Source: Planctomycetota bacterium (lineage in GTDB: Bacteria; Planctomycetota; Planctomycetia; Planctomycetales; Planctomycetaceae). From it: 64,000 nt of DNA. The notes under the pieces were generated by a model. That model worked only from the letters and a program-made list of their open reading frames with translations, made no database searches and was not told the DNA's origin. How positions within the stretch are numbered: position 1 is the first letter of the stretch; every line of letters starts with the position of its first letter. The stretch is from contig VGZH01000001.1 in NCBI GenBank assembly GCA_016872645.1, positions 55,740-119,739 on the forward strand. Reading direction: 5' to 3'. The position numbers and the translations under genes were made by a program. This document shows positions 26,826-36,444 of the stretch, piece by piece.

Positions 26826-27773
26826 TCAAGAGACTCTCGCCGAACGCGTCGCCGTCACTCGAATGGCTTTGTGCCCATCAATTGTCCCGGCGATTCCGTC
26901 GAATCTTGGTAGGCCATCGACCAGTACTTGCACTGATTGATCCGCGCTGGTCGGCATCAACACGACATCTCCGACGGCGAGAGATTGCAGTTCGCTTCGC
27001 GGCAGCGATGTCTGGCTGAGTTGAGCGACAACCAGCGATCGTCGTGACAAACCGTTCGAGGCTTCCGAAGTCTTCTGACTCGGCGACGTTTGAATTGAAT
27101 CAGCAACCTCCGGCGGGTCCGCGAGCGACTCGGCAAGTTCGATTGGCAGCACGAGGCCGAGTGTCCCGCCACCTTGTACGAAGCGCAGATCAAACGACAG
27201 TTGCAGCAAGGAACAATCGGGAAGCCACGCCTCGCCCAGTGAGTCCGCATGGCGCGATAATTCGGTCAACTCGACTTGCTCGCTCACCGACGAGCGGACG
27301 GCATCGCTCAGGCGAAAAGCGAACCGCTGATCGACTTCGGTCAGCGGGCGATGCAGGTCAGCTTCGTCGCAGATTGGAGCCGAGCGGCCACCCAGCAGTC
27401 GATCGACGAACGTCGCGACTAATGGAACTGATAGCCTCACCGCCAGCGGTTCAATCGAGCGGGCGGATTGCCAGAGGCTCACAACTTCGCGGGTCTCCGA
27501 CGACGTTGTCAGAACTTCAGCGGTGAGGGCGTAGCTGCCGCTGAAAGTCACTCGAACGGCAGCTCGAATGAGCGGCCGTAACCGGACCGTCAAGGAGCGT
27601 GCGAATTCGTCGGCGAACGAAGTCCAGCGGGAGGTTGATGCTTCAGGCACAACCGGCACTTGCTCGACAACATGCGCGGCACAAGGGCCGAGCAGCGCGG
27701 CCAGTTCCGACGGAGTCAGAACGGCGTGATGAAGTTGAGGTTCGGGCTTCGGGTTTCGGGTTTCGGATTTCAT
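26826..27773 (-). CDS. FliM/FliN-family flagellar motor switch protein
   Basis: 315 residues from ATG 27773, which overlaps the proA stop (ATGA). The N-terminus is odd ([16 protein letters not shown], encoded by 7-base repeats), then [11 protein letters not shown], similar to the CheY-binding start of FliM. The middle domain ([40 protein letters not shown]) matches the CheC-like core of FliM. The last 70 residues are a SpoA domain ([36 protein letters not shown]). FliM forms the C-ring that sets rotation direction. No other flagellar gene lies nearby; it is coupled to proA instead. FliM is the best fit; a FliM-like secretion-ring protein cannot be excluded. Confidence 0.8.
   Translation of the reverse strand: MKSETRNPKPEPQLHHAVLTPSELAALLGPCAAHVVEQVPVVPEASTSRWTSFADEFARSLTVRLRPLIRAAVRVTFSGSYALTAEVLTTSSETREVVSLWQSARSIEPLAVRLSVPLVATFVDRLLGGRSAPICDEADLHRPLTEVDQRFAFRLSDAVRSSVSEQVELTELSRHADSLGEAWLPDCSLLQLSFDLRFVQGGGTLGLVLPIELAESLADPPEVADSIQTSPSQKTSEASNGLSRRSLVVAQLSQTSLPRSELQSLAVGDVVLMPTSADQSVQVLVDGLPRFDGIAGTIDGHKAIRVTATRSARVS
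27741..27768. repeat. Heptanucleotide array (TTCGGGT-type) at the start of the FliM-like gene
   Basis: Four consecutive 7-base units: TTCGGGC, TTCGGGT, TTCGGGT, TTCGGAT. On the minus strand they encode most of the first dozen residues of the FliM-like protein ([10 protein letters not shown]). The periodicity and composition differ from flanking sequence. Confidence 0.75.
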
Positions 27774-29029
27774 CCTCGCACTTGTCCTTGTCCGTGGACG
27801 ACCCACTTGTAGCTGGTCAATTCGCGCAACCCGCACGGGCCGCGCGCATGAAACTTGTCGGTGCTGATGCCGATTTCGGCTCCGAGTCCGTACTCGCCAC
27901 CGTCGTTGAAACGGGTGCTGCAATTCACATGTGTCGCGGCGGAATCGACTTCGCGGCAGAACTGCTCGGCAGCGGCTGAGTCTTTGGTCACGATCGCGTC
28001 GGTGTGGTGCGAGCCGTAATCGTTGATGTGCCGGATCGCGTCGCCGAGCGAATCAACCGTTTTCACCGACAGCTTCAGATCGAGATACTCGGTGCGAAAA
28101 TCCTGATCGCTGGCAGGCACGCCCTGTTTGACGAATGGCAACGAGCGGCTGTCGCAACGCAGTTCCACTCCTCGCTGACCGAGAGCCTCGGCGGCTCTTG
28201 GCAAAAACGTCTTGGCGACGTCCGCATGGACAAGCAGCGTCTCTGCCGCGTTGCAGACTCCGGGTCGCTGGCACTTGCTGTTGATCAGGATGTTCTCGGC
28301 CATCGTAAGGTCGGCAGTGCGATCGACGAAGACGTGGCAGACCCCGTCGAAATGTTTCATCACCGGCATCGTGGCCTCAGCCGCGACCCGCTCGATCAGT
28401 GATTTTCCGCCGCGCGGAATCGTCAGGTCGATCAGCTCACGCAACTTCAGGAAATGGCCGACAACTTCGCGATTCGTCGTCGAGACTAGCTGCACGGCAT
28501 CAGTCGGCAAGCCAGTCTCTCGCAAGGCATCGGACAGCACGCGATGCAACGCGGTGTTGCTGTAAAATGCCTCTTTGCCACCGCGGAGGATGACCGCATT
28601 GCCGCTCTTCACACACAGCGCTGCTGCATCAACCGTGACATTCGGCCGAGATTCGTAAATGAAAAAGACCACTCCTAGCGGCACCCGCACGCGAGTAACC
28701 AACAGCCCGTTCGGTCGCTTGGTGCTGTCGATCAGTTCGCCAATCGGATCGGGCAGAGCGACGACATCCCGCAGCGCGTTGGCGATTGCGCCGATTCGAG
28801 ACTCGTTCAATCGCAGCCGATCGATTGCAGCGTCCGAGAGGCCGAACTCCGGAGCCTTGTCGAGATCTTGCTGATTCGCCGCGATCAACTCCGCCGAGCG
28901 GGCACGCAGCAACTCGGCCGAGCGGCTCAGCCAAGCGTTCTTCTGTTGAGTTGAAACGCTGACGAGTGCCCGTGAAGCAGCGCGAGCTTCTTGTGCGGTC
29001 GTTAATGCGTAGTGCAGGAGGTCAGACAT
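27770..29029 (-). CDS. proA: Glutamate-5-semialdehyde dehydrogenase (gamma-glutamyl phosphate reductase)
   Basis: 419 residues. It reduces gamma-glutamyl phosphate with NADPH to glutamate semialdehyde, the second step of proline synthesis, in the cytosol. The aldehyde-dehydrogenase fold is clear: [44 protein letters not shown], the catalytic cysteine in [18 protein letters not shown], and the ending [20 protein letters not shown] plus [10 protein letters not shown]. Good start with GGAGG on the minus strand. The stop overlaps the FliM-like start. proB is not in view. Confidence 0.97.
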   Translation of the reverse strand: MSDLLHYALTTAQEARAASRALVSVSTQQKNAWLSRSAELLRARSAELIAANQQDLDKAPEFGLSDAAIDRLRLNESRIGAIANALRDVVALPDPIGELIDSTKRPNGLLVTRVRVPLGVVFFIYESRPNVTVDAAALCVKSGNAVILRGGKEAFYSNTALHRVLSDALRETGLPTDAVQLVSTTNREVVGHFLKLRELIDLTIPRGGKSLIERVAAEATMPVMKHFDGVCHVFVDRTADLTMAENILINSKCQRPGVCNAAETLLVHADVAKTFLPRAAEALGQRGVELRCDSRSLPFVKQGVPASDQDFRTEYLDLKLSVKTVDSLGDAIRHINDYGSHHTDAIVTKDSAAAEQFCREVDSAATHVNCSTRFNDGGEYGLGAEIGISTDKFHARGPCGLRELTSYKWVVHGQGQVRG

Positions 29030-29065
29030 TGTATTGGTAGAGACGTGTCGGTTTTGTGAACGCAG

Positions 29066-29087
29066 CCGCCTCGCTCCTGCGAGGCGG
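29066..29087. repeat. Perfect 9-bp palindrome upstream of proA
   Basis: CCGCCTCGC (29066-29074), loop TCCT, GCGAGGCGG (29079-29087). It lies in the 176-base gap between proA and the SGNH gene. Both strands read as a stable hairpin without a T-run. It could be the terminator-like end of the SGNH transcript or a REP-type unit. Confidence 0.6.
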
Positions 29088-29205
29088 AGCCAACACCGGC
29101 GGGCTACCTATTTACGGCACATTCGAGGCATCATTGCTATCAACGATTCATTGCTCTGCCTCGCGGGCAGCGAGTCAGCTACGTTGGCGCGATCCACGCC
29201 GACTG

Positions 29206-30417
29206 TCAACGCCGTTCGATAACTCGCGAATCGTTGCTACTGGCGGTAAGTGGAGGAAGTGTGTGGCTGTTTTCCGCAAGAAAGCGAGCCACCGTTGTGG
29301 CGTACAATTTGTGTCCGGCAGCCGAAATTCGAGGGGCGTTGTTCAGGAACAACTGGTCGGAATTGGCTGCCTCTCGAAATGCGGGTGCTGAATCGCAGAT
29401 GACCAGCCCACGTTCCTTCACGAACTCAGCCAGCGCGCGAAACGGCAGTTCGCTTTGATAAACGGTGTCGTGGGGAATACCGCACGCTTCTCGTACACCT
29501 CGACCGGAACTGGCTCGCGCCGAAACTTGCCACGGGGCCGGACAAGTCGTGATCAGCAAACGGCTGGATGAATTCGATGCCGCTTTGTGAACGTCAGACA
29601 AAGCGGAGAACGCTTGTTGGATGTGCTGCGCCCAATCCGGCGGGTCGTCCATCACCCAGGCGTACCTGCCGAGCGGACTGTCGATGCCGTCAGTGAATTG
29701 CTCGGGGCGCTTGGTCCGCCAAAAATCGGCGAGCTTGCGTTGAGCGAATCTCGCCGACAAGAAGTGATCGCCGATCTTCTCACCGACACCACGCACCGGC
29801 TTTTCGAGCAGCGGATGCGGACACGCCAATGGTTCACCGCCTCGGCCGAGCACTGTCAATCGACGCAGCGAGTAGTCGTCGGCCACGTCCGACATGTCAA
29901 AGTGGCAAATCACCAAGTCGGGTTGCAGATTGGCCAGTTCGCGACGCAACCGCAAGGCTGCAATCAACGGACAATCGCCGGGCACAGCCGCGTTAATGAC
30001 CTCGACCGGTCGACGCCACGCTGCGGTCAACATTTCTTGCAGTTGAACCGCAAAGGTCTCTTCGTCGGCGACTTCCAGGCCAAGCACCGTTTCATCACCC
30101 AACACGACGACACGAATCGTGTCGTACGGTTTCGGGATCGCCGGTTCCGATCCGCGCAGGCCAAAGCTGTTGGTTTGCGTCTCGAAGACGTTGCCGGTAT
30201 CGGGATTCTTGATCGCGATCCGGCGCGATGGTTTGAGCTGATGATGCGTCAGCCACGACGGCGCGATGAATTCCTCTTTCGTGTCACCGCAAAGAATGGG
30301 GTGGCCGATGCGGAACTCTTGCCAGCGCAGCCAAAATTCAACGACGCAGGGCAACACCGCGAGCGTCAGCACCGCGAGCAACAACGGCTTCAAAAATCGA
30401 CCCAGCCGCCGAATCAT
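29206..30417 (-). CDS. Membrane-anchored SGNH-hydrolase-like protein, active site degenerate
   Basis: 403 residues with an N-terminal membrane anchor (LLLAVLTLAVLPCVVEFWL). The fold resembles the SGNH/AlgX-like proteins: NSFGLRGSE, then VVVLGDETVLGLEVADEETF where GDS(x) is expected, VINAAVPGDCPL, and near the end LFLNNAPRISAAGHKLYA. The nucleophile Ser of block I is replaced by Glu, and the Asp-x-x-His dyad of block V reads Asn-x-x-Arg, so hydrolase activity is doubtful. The protein may bind glycans without cleaving them, or act as a membrane pseudoenzyme. AGGA upstream supports the start. No related gene is adjacent. Confidence 0.75.
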   Translation of the reverse strand: MIRRLGRFLKPLLLAVLTLAVLPCVVEFWLRWQEFRIGHPILCGDTKEEFIAPSWLTHHQLKPSRRIAIKNPDTGNVFETQTNSFGLRGSEPAIPKPYDTIRVVVLGDETVLGLEVADEETFAVQLQEMLTAAWRRPVEVINAAVPGDCPLIAALRLRRELANLQPDLVICHFDMSDVADDYSLRRLTVLGRGGEPLACPHPLLEKPVRGVGEKIGDHFLSARFAQRKLADFWRTKRPEQFTDGIDSPLGRYAWVMDDPPDWAQHIQQAFSALSDVHKAASNSSSRLLITTCPAPWQVSARASSGRGVREACGIPHDTVYQSELPFRALAEFVKERGLVICDSAPAFREAANSDQLFLNNAPRISAAGHKLYATTVARFLAENSHTLPPLTASSNDSRVIERR

Positions 30418-30888
30418 CCCTGATTCCTGGCAAGATTTTCCCAGTGGACCAACACTGGCGGATACTAGGTCGCCTCAACAAAAAGCCACAAGACGAGTTG
30501 TTTCAACGCGTAAGACTCTGACAGACACGATCCGAACCACGGCAATACGGACGGCCCCACTTCGTTTTCTTTGTTCTCTTCTTTTCAAAATGCTTTCCAA
30601 GGAATTCGAACCGAAGGGAACAAAGGAAACGAAGTGGGGAAGATGGGCAAATCGCATTTTTGTAACTCGGAGTGGACGGTGTGAAAGTTTTTCAATTTCG
30701 AGAAGCTGAACTTGGTCTGGCGCAGCTAGGACACATCGATCACGAATCGTTGCAAGTCTTGGTGAGATTGGGGATCGGTTGTCCGCGGTGTGTCCGCAGA
30801 AAAAGGTTTGCGACCACTGGAGCGCTGTTTGCTCTGAGTGGCCGGTCTCCGCTTGAGGGGGATACTCAAGGACGAGGAATCACTCGGA
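30418..30888. other. Intergenic region (divergent) without a convincing gene
   Basis: About 470 bases between the divergent SGNH and peptidase genes. It contains the 85-base inverted repeat at 30555-30639. A short frame starting near 30672 reads FREAELGLAQLGHIDHESLQ but overlaps the next gene and has no clear ribosome site, so I do not call it. Confidence 0.5.
30555..30639. repeat. 85-bp inverted-repeat element
   Basis: Arms of 22 bases (30555-30576 and 30618-30639) match at 21 positions; the outer part is CCCCACTTCG paired with CGAAGTGGGG. The spacer contains CTTTCCAAGGAATTCG and is partly palindromic. It shows no coding capacity and looks like a miniature inverted-repeat unit. Confidence 0.7.
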
Positions 30889-32118
30889 ATGGTCAGCAAG
30901 GATGCGGTGCTGTGTCGGTGGTCGTGTGTTCTGTTTTTGTTTTGCGGACTCGGCGCGAACGCTGCGACGCCGAACTTTGAGGTCGAAGCTCCGACCGCCG
31001 CGATCGCCGAAAAGGTCGCACTGACCGCCGAGCGCTGCCGCGAAGAGTTGGCTCTCGAATGGCTGGGTCACACGCTTCCCAACTGGTACAAGCCTTGTAA
31101 AGTCCGTGTCCGAGTCGGCCAAATTGGCGCCGGTGGTGCCACGACCTTCTCCTTCGCTGGCGGAGAAGTCTTTGGCTGGGACATGACCGTCCAAGGCTCG
31201 CTGGAGCGGATTCTGGATTCCGTCATTCCGCACGAAGTCAGCCACACGATCTTCGCCTGTCACTTCCGCCGCCCGCTGCCACGCTGGGCCGATGAAGGGG
31301 CCGCGACCATCGCTGAAGAGGACTCCGAACGCCGTCGGCAACAGAAGCTCGCCGAAGAGGTCATTACTTCGAAACGCCGCATCCCACTCCGCGAACTTCT
31401 GAGCATCACCGAGTACCCCAAAAATATGCAGCACGTCCTGACGCTGTATGCCGAGGGCTACCTGCTCGCCGATTTTCTGGTCCAAAAGGGAGGCAAGAGC
31501 CGCTTCCTGGCCTTCATGCAGGACGCTCACGAATCCGGCTGGGACGCCTCGCTCCGCAAGCACTACGAAGAAGAGAGCGTCGACTCGCTCGAATCCAAAT
31601 GGAGCCAATGGGTCATCGCCGGCAGTCCGTCGCTGCGACGTAAGAATGGTGAGTTGCTCGCCGACGCCAAGTCGCCGTCGATCGTCCGCTCGCAGAATCC
31701 GGAGTTGAAACCGACGCCGCATCGGAAATCCGGCGAACTGGAGTTCGCTGCGGCGAACATCCCGGGCCATTCCGTGGTCCCACGTAGCGAGTCGGTGACT
31801 GCTCCTGATCCTCGACGCCGAAACGATACCGCAGGGCACGATTCCAGCGGGGCCAAATCCGAGAAGTCCCTCGAAGTCGCCTCGATCGAAAAAACGACGA
31901 ATTCTTCTGTTGAATCGCGACTTCCACGCGGCTCACACCTCAGCCACCCGGAACTGCGTCGCGGCCACGAGTCCTCAATCGCAGACGAAGACGACGGTTT
32001 GGAGTTGTCTCGAAGCCCGTTCAAGCCGGTCGAAACCGCCAATACACTTCTCCCCAAGAGTTCCGGGACGAAAGTGAATCCGGCCTTCGTCCAACCGGCG
32101 TCATTACGCCGCAAATAG
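30889..32118 (+). CDS. Secreted peptidase MA-like zinc-metalloprotease-type protein
   Basis: 409 residues from ATG 30889 (GTG 30838 would add a weak extension). A hydrophobic leader (WSCVLFLFCGLGANA) suggests export. A central HEVSH motif in VIPHEVSHTIFACHFRRPLP, followed by WADEGAATIAEEDSE, fits the gluzincin pattern HExxH...E of the peptidase MA family. The last 150 residues are low-complexity, rich in Ser, Arg, Glu and Pro, and probably unstructured. Specificity unknown. It is followed by tyrA on the same strand after 56 bases, with no functional link evident. Confidence 0.78.
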   Translation: MVSKDAVLCRWSCVLFLFCGLGANAATPNFEVEAPTAAIAEKVALTAERCREELALEWLGHTLPNWYKPCKVRVRVGQIGAGGATTFSFAGGEVFGWDMTVQGSLERILDSVIPHEVSHTIFACHFRRPLPRWADEGAATIAEEDSERRRQQKLAEEVITSKRRIPLRELLSITEYPKNMQHVLTLYAEGYLLADFLVQKGGKSRFLAFMQDAHESGWDASLRKHYEEESVDSLESKWSQWVIAGSPSLRRKNGELLADAKSPSIVRSQNPELKPTPHRKSGELEFAAANIPGHSVVPRSESVTAPDPRRRNDTAGHDSSGAKSEKSLEVASIEKTTNSSVESRLPRGSHLSHPELRRGHESSIADEDDGLELSRSPFKPVETANTLLPKSSGTKVNPAFVQPASLRRK

Positions 32119-32174
32119 CGATCAAATCGGCCTGCATCGAAACCAAACGGCGAGGCAAATAGAATCTGCCGGCC

Positions 32175-33089
32175 ATGAGCCAGCCACTGACTAACTCGAT
32201 CGCCGCTGCACCGATCCTCGGCGCGAGTCGGTGCCGGTTTGAAACTCTGGTGGTGGTCGGAGTCGGCTTGCTCGGCGGCTCCGTCGCACGGGCAGTTCGA
32301 CAGCGCGGGATCGTCCGCCGAGTGATCGGTGTTGGGCGAACCGCTCCGCGACTGGAAAAAGCTCGCGAGGCGGGACTGCTCGATGAGATCAGCACCGACC
32401 TGGTCGCTACCGCCGCACAGGCCGACTTGCTGATCTTCGCAACTCCGGTCAACCTGATTGTGGTCGGCGTTCGCGAAGCGGCCTCCATTTGCCGACCGGG
32501 AACGCTCTTCACTGATGTCGGCAGCACAAAGGCACATCTCTGCCACGAGCTGTCGGACGGCCTGCCCAACGCCGCGACGTTCATCGGCTCACACCCGCTA
32601 GCCGGGTCCGAGAAGCAAGGCTGGGAACATTCCCGCGCGGACCTGTTCGACGGCCGAGTCTGCGTTGTCACTCCGACCGAAACGTCTCGTCGTGACGACG
32701 TCGCTCGACTGACCTCCTTCTGGCAAGCGATCGGCATGACCGTCATCGAGATGTCGCCGGAAGCTCACGACCGCGCGTTGGCTCAGACCAGTCATGTGCC
32801 TCACGTCGTTGCGTCTGCGTTGGCTCGAACATTGGCCGACGAAAATCGATCGCTGGCAGCGACTGGCTTCGCTGACACGACGCGCATCGCGGCGGGCGAC
32901 CCCAACGTTTGGGTGCCAATTCTGCTCGACAACCGCGACGCCGTGCTGGCCAGCTTGGATGAATTCTCATCCCAAGTCACCGCACTCCGTGAGGCGTTGA
33001 TGCGCGGCAATGCCAACGAGATCCGTCGACTGTGGGAACAGGGCAAAGCCATTCGCGAGCAACTGAAAATCCGCCGCGTCCCCGAGTGA
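32175..33089 (+). CDS. tyrA: Prephenate dehydrogenase
   Basis: 304 residues, the short single-domain TyrA type. The NAD(P) fold begins LVVVGVGLLGGSVARAVR, and the family's conserved block is SHPLAGSEKQGWEHSRADLF followed by GRVCVVTPTE. Later come MSPEAHDRALAQTSHVPHVV and TRIAAGDPNVW, typical of prephenate or arogenate dehydrogenases. It converts prephenate to 4-hydroxyphenylpyruvate in tyrosine synthesis. There is no chorismate-mutase or ACT domain, so feedback control within this chain is not evident. Confidence 0.93.
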   Translation: MSQPLTNSIAAAPILGASRCRFETLVVVGVGLLGGSVARAVRQRGIVRRVIGVGRTAPRLEKAREAGLLDEISTDLVATAAQADLLIFATPVNLIVVGVREAASICRPGTLFTDVGSTKAHLCHELSDGLPNAATFIGSHPLAGSEKQGWEHSRADLFDGRVCVVTPTETSRRDDVARLTSFWQAIGMTVIEMSPEAHDRALAQTSHVPHVVASALARTLADENRSLAATGFADTTRIAAGDPNVWVPILLDNRDAVLASLDEFSSQVTALREALMRGNANEIRRLWEQGKAIREQLKIRRVPE

Positions 33090-33104
33090 CTGTCCTGATT
33101 AAGC

Positions 33105-34445
33105 TCACACCAATTCCGGCAGCGGCTTCTTGCCATCGACGACGTACTGCGGACGGCCAGCGAGATCGTTGAGCTTCGTTTCGAGATCAATGCCGAGATG
33201 CTGATAGAGTGTTGCGATGACCTCAGCAAAGTGGATCGGTCGTTCGGTGATTTCCGCTCCGAGTCGGTCGGTCGCTCCGATGACTTGGCCCGCGCGGATG
33301 CCGCCGCCAGCGAGGACTCCGCCGCCGACTTGTGGCCAGTGGTCACGGCCGGCTTCGGGGTTGATGCGCGGCGTGCGGCCGAACTCGCCCCACGCGCAGA
33401 CCATCACGTCGTTGGCCAGGCCGCGAGCGTGCAGGTCTTCAATCAATGCGGACAAGCCTTGGTCGAACGGTGGCAGGTGCGTGTTCTTCATACCGTTGAA
33501 GTTGTCGCTGTGAAAATCCCAGCGCCCGAAGTTCAGAGTTACCACACGAGCACCCGCCTCGATCAGTCGGCGAGCCATCAAGAAATGTTCGAGATTCCGC
33601 GGTGCTCCGTCGCCAAAGTTCTTCGGATCACCTTTGCCGTAGCGTTCTCGCGTCGCGGCATCTTCTTTCGACAGATCGAGCGCCTCGACCAGCTTGCTCG
33701 ATGTCAAAATCTCAAACGCCTGTCGAGCGAGCGAGTCCATGCCGCTCATCTTGCCCGTGGCGTCGGCCTCGCGGCGGATTTGATCGACCGACGCCAGCAA
33801 CGCCTTCCGGTCATCGAGACGGGTCGCATCAATGCCATTGAGCACCATGTCCGCTCGCCCCGGACCCGACGGACGGAATGCCGAGTGAGGAACTCCCAAG
33901 TAACCTGGCAATCCCGGTGAGCCATACGGCGGATGCCCCGTATCTGGCGACAAGCCGACAAACGGCGGCACTGCTTTGTTCCGCGAACCGAGCACCTTCG
34001 ACACCGTCGAACCCACTGACGGCCAACCTCCCGGAGGCTGCTGCCGCTTCGAGCGGCCCGTATAGCAAATGAACGAATCGTGATCCCCGTCTGGCGACCC
34101 ATACACCGACCGCAACGGCACAAGCTTGTCCATGATCGCCGCCATGCGCGGCATGTGCTCGCAAATCTCGATGCCGGGCACGTTCGTGGGGACCGGCCGG
34201 AACTCGCCCCGAATCTCCGCCGGGGCATTCATTTTCAAGTCGTACATGTCCTGATGCCCCGGAGCACCACACATGTAAACCATAATGACCGACTTCGCCG
34301 ATTTCCCGTTGCTCCCCGCCACCTGTTCCGCTCGCAGCAGGTCAGTCAGCGTCAACCCGCCAACACCCAAAGCTCCCACCTTGAGCATGTCGCGACGAGT
34401 CATCCCATCGCACAACGTCTTCATCGATCCAAGAAAATTCAGCAT
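33105..34445 (-). CDS. DUF1501 protein with Tat-type signal (copy 1)
   Basis: 446 residues from ATG 34445; longer starts lack support. A twin-arginine-like leader (TRRDMLKVGALGVGGLTL) suggests folded export. The DUF1501 core follows: SAKSVIMVYMCGAPGHQDMYDLK, PGIEICEHMPRMA, LVPLRSVYG, GARVVTLNFGRWDFHSDN, MVCAWGEFGRTPRIN and GRDHWPQVGGGVLAGGGI. DUF1501 belongs to the alkaline-phosphatase/sulfatase-like superfamily; its substrate is unknown. Ends with PQYVVDGKKPLPELV. The gene stands alone, without a DUF1549 partner next to it. Confidence 0.9.
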   Translation of the reverse strand: MLNFLGSMKTLCDGMTRRDMLKVGALGVGGLTLTDLLRAEQVAGSNGKSAKSVIMVYMCGAPGHQDMYDLKMNAPAEIRGEFRPVPTNVPGIEICEHMPRMAAIMDKLVPLRSVYGSPDGDHDSFICYTGRSKRQQPPGGWPSVGSTVSKVLGSRNKAVPPFVGLSPDTGHPPYGSPGLPGYLGVPHSAFRPSGPGRADMVLNGIDATRLDDRKALLASVDQIRREADATGKMSGMDSLARQAFEILTSSKLVEALDLSKEDAATRERYGKGDPKNFGDGAPRNLEHFLMARRLIEAGARVVTLNFGRWDFHSDNFNGMKNTHLPPFDQGLSALIEDLHARGLANDVMVCAWGEFGRTPRINPEAGRDHWPQVGGGVLAGGGIRAGQVIGATDRLGAEITERPIHFAEVIATLYQHLGIDLETKLNDLAGRPQYVVDGKKPLPELV

Positions 34446-34576
34446 GGCATGCACTCGGAAGGCGGGGGGGGGAACATCGGTGGGAATCATCGGGACCGCA
34501 TCAGGCCGTCCTGATGCTCAGACATGGTAATATCGGGTGTCAGCAGCTGACAACGCGAGACAATCAATCTCGACGT

Positions 34577-36322
34577 TCAAGTACGTTGGCGACGCTGCTG
34601 GAAGTATTTCCAACCGGGAACAAAAAAACTCAATCCAGAAACCACTCCAAACAATGCGACCCTCAAATCAAGACTCGGCCACAACCGCGGCATTACCGCC
34701 ATCACGATGCCTGTCAGGAACATGGCGACCGCTTGAATATAGAACCGGCCGGAAAGAATGGCGGCTTTCACCAGGAAGACCATGCCACTGATGAGGCCCA
34801 GTACGGGCGACAGCGACAGCACGTCGAGGCGCAACGCCCACTCGACGACGTACAGACCGGTGGTGGCGATCATGCTGCCGGCCCAGGTGTGAGCGATTTG
34901 ACGTTCAACGAAGGTGATCGGGCCGGCTCGGCGACGCAGGCTCCAGAAGCATGCGGCCCAGATGCCCAGCAGCACGACCCACAGGCCGGGATACACCCAT
35001 CGCGACTTCACGCCGGAGAGCAGCAGCACGTTGGTCAGCACGCTCATCGCGAACACGACGGCGGCGTGCCACATCCAGAGCAAACCCCAGTTCTGCAACA
35101 CGACCGCGTGATGCGTCTCACGAAACGCTCGGCTGAGGATTTGCGAGAAGTGGCCCGACCGCGCGGAGATCGGCTCGTGATTCAAAAACGATTGCAGATC
35201 GTCAGCCAGCGCATCGGCGATCGCGTATCGCAAGTCGCTCGGCTTCTGCAGGCACTTCATCGCGATCAGTTCGAGGTCGGGATCGGCTTGCGGATTGAGC
35301 ACTCGCGGAGGGATCGGATCCTGTTCGAGCACCTGCAAGACCGTGTCCACCGGCGACGCCGCTTGAAACGGCGGACGCCCGGTGAGCATCGAGTACAAGA
35401 TGGCTCCGAGGCTGTAGACGTCGCTGGCGGGCCCGACCTCGCCGCGCTGTCCCGCGGCTTGTTCGGGAGCCATGTAGCTTGGCGTACCGAGCACCGCGCC
35501 CGTGCCGGTAATTTGTGTGATGGGATCCGAAGCACCACGATGCGTTCGCGAGCGGTCGGCACGAGTTGACCTCTGACCACTCGCTGACACGTCGTGCTGG
35601 TTCTCGGACAGTCGTTTCGCGAGGCCGAAATCGGTGACGTATGGCCGACCTTCGGTGTCGATCAGAATGTTCGAGGGCTTGAGGTCGCGATGCAGGATGC
35701 CGTGCCGATGCGCGGCGGCGACGGCTCGGCAAATCGGGATCAACAATTCCGCCGACTCGCGCGAGGACAGAGGACCGTCAGACAGTCGCCTGGCGAGTGT
35801 TGTGCCTTCGATCAGCGGCATGCTGAAGTACGGCTGACCATCCAGTTCGCCAACCTCATGCACCGAGACAACATGCGGATGTTTGAGCTTCGCAGCAGCT
35901 TCCGCTTCGACTCGGAAGCGGAACACGTCCGTTGCCGAAGCCAATCGGCCGGGCAGGATCATCTTCAGCGCGACGGTGCGGTTGAGGCTGAGTTGCGTCG
36001 CGCGGTACACGACCCCCATTCCACCGCGACCGATTTCTTCTAGCAATTCGAAATCGCCGACGCGACGTGGCGTGGCATACGTGGATCGCGTGTGCGTTTC
36101 TTCTTCGGCACTGCGATCGGACGCAGGCAAGTCTCCAGAGATGCGCGTAAAGCTGCCGAAGTTCTCGGCAATCATCGCCGTCGCCCAGAGTTCGCGAAGC
36201 TCGGATTCCAGATCGGGATGCTCTCGCGTGACTTCAGAAAAATCCGGCATCCGACCGTCGCGCGACGAGGCAACCAATCGTTCGAGCAGGGCAAACAGCA
36301 ATTCGTCGCGGTCGTCGTCCAT
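34577..36322 (-). CDS. Hanks-type serine/threonine protein kinase with C-terminal membrane domain
   Basis: 581 residues from ATG 36322 (a TTG 21 bases upstream is possible). A short acidic N-terminal domain (LLFALLERLVASSRDG, PDLESELRELW) is common to planctomycete kinases. The kinase domain is complete: IGRGGMGVVYRA, ALKMILPG, HRDLKPSNIL, DFGLAK, GTPSYMAPEQAAG and DVYSLGAILYSMLTGRPPF. The last 200 residues carry about six membrane helices and replace the usual extracytoplasmic sensor repeats. With the ECF sigma factor and STAS protein further upstream on the same strand it suggests a local signalling set (inference). Confidence 0.93.
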   Translation of the reverse strand: MDDDRDELLFALLERLVASSRDGRMPDFSEVTREHPDLESELRELWATAMIAENFGSFTRISGDLPASDRSAEEETHTRSTYATPRRVGDFELLEEIGRGGMGVVYRATQLSLNRTVALKMILPGRLASATDVFRFRVEAEAAAKLKHPHVVSVHEVGELDGQPYFSMPLIEGTTLARRLSDGPLSSRESAELLIPICRAVAAAHRHGILHRDLKPSNILIDTEGRPYVTDFGLAKRLSENQHDVSASGQRSTRADRSRTHRGASDPITQITGTGAVLGTPSYMAPEQAAGQRGEVGPASDVYSLGAILYSMLTGRPPFQAASPVDTVLQVLEQDPIPPRVLNPQADPDLELIAMKCLQKPSDLRYAIADALADDLQSFLNHEPISARSGHFSQILSRAFRETHHAVVLQNWGLLWMWHAAVVFAMSVLTNVLLLSGVKSRWVYPGLWVVLLGIWAACFWSLRRRAGPITFVERQIAHTWAGSMIATTGLYVVEWALRLDVLSLSPVLGLISGMVFLVKAAILSGRFYIQAVAMFLTGIVMAVMPRLWPSLDLRVALFGVVSGLSFFVPGWKYFQQRRQRT

Positions 36323-36444
36323 GTTGTCAGCATGGTTGACCAAGACTCATTGAACCGCAAGTAATATGACCAACTCCGGACGTCCTGTGCGGGATTTTCG
36401 TTTCGAAAACGCGGACGGCCAAGTGCGGCCCTCTTACGAGACGA

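Noticed and set aside
30604..30616. Sequence resembling a tRNA T-loop (ATTCGAACC)
   Set aside because: It is part of the 85-bp inverted repeat; no cloverleaf can be formed around it.
30672..30980. 102-codon frame upstream of the peptidase gene
   Set aside because: Overlaps the better supported start at 30889 and has no ribosome site or known relatives that I recognise.
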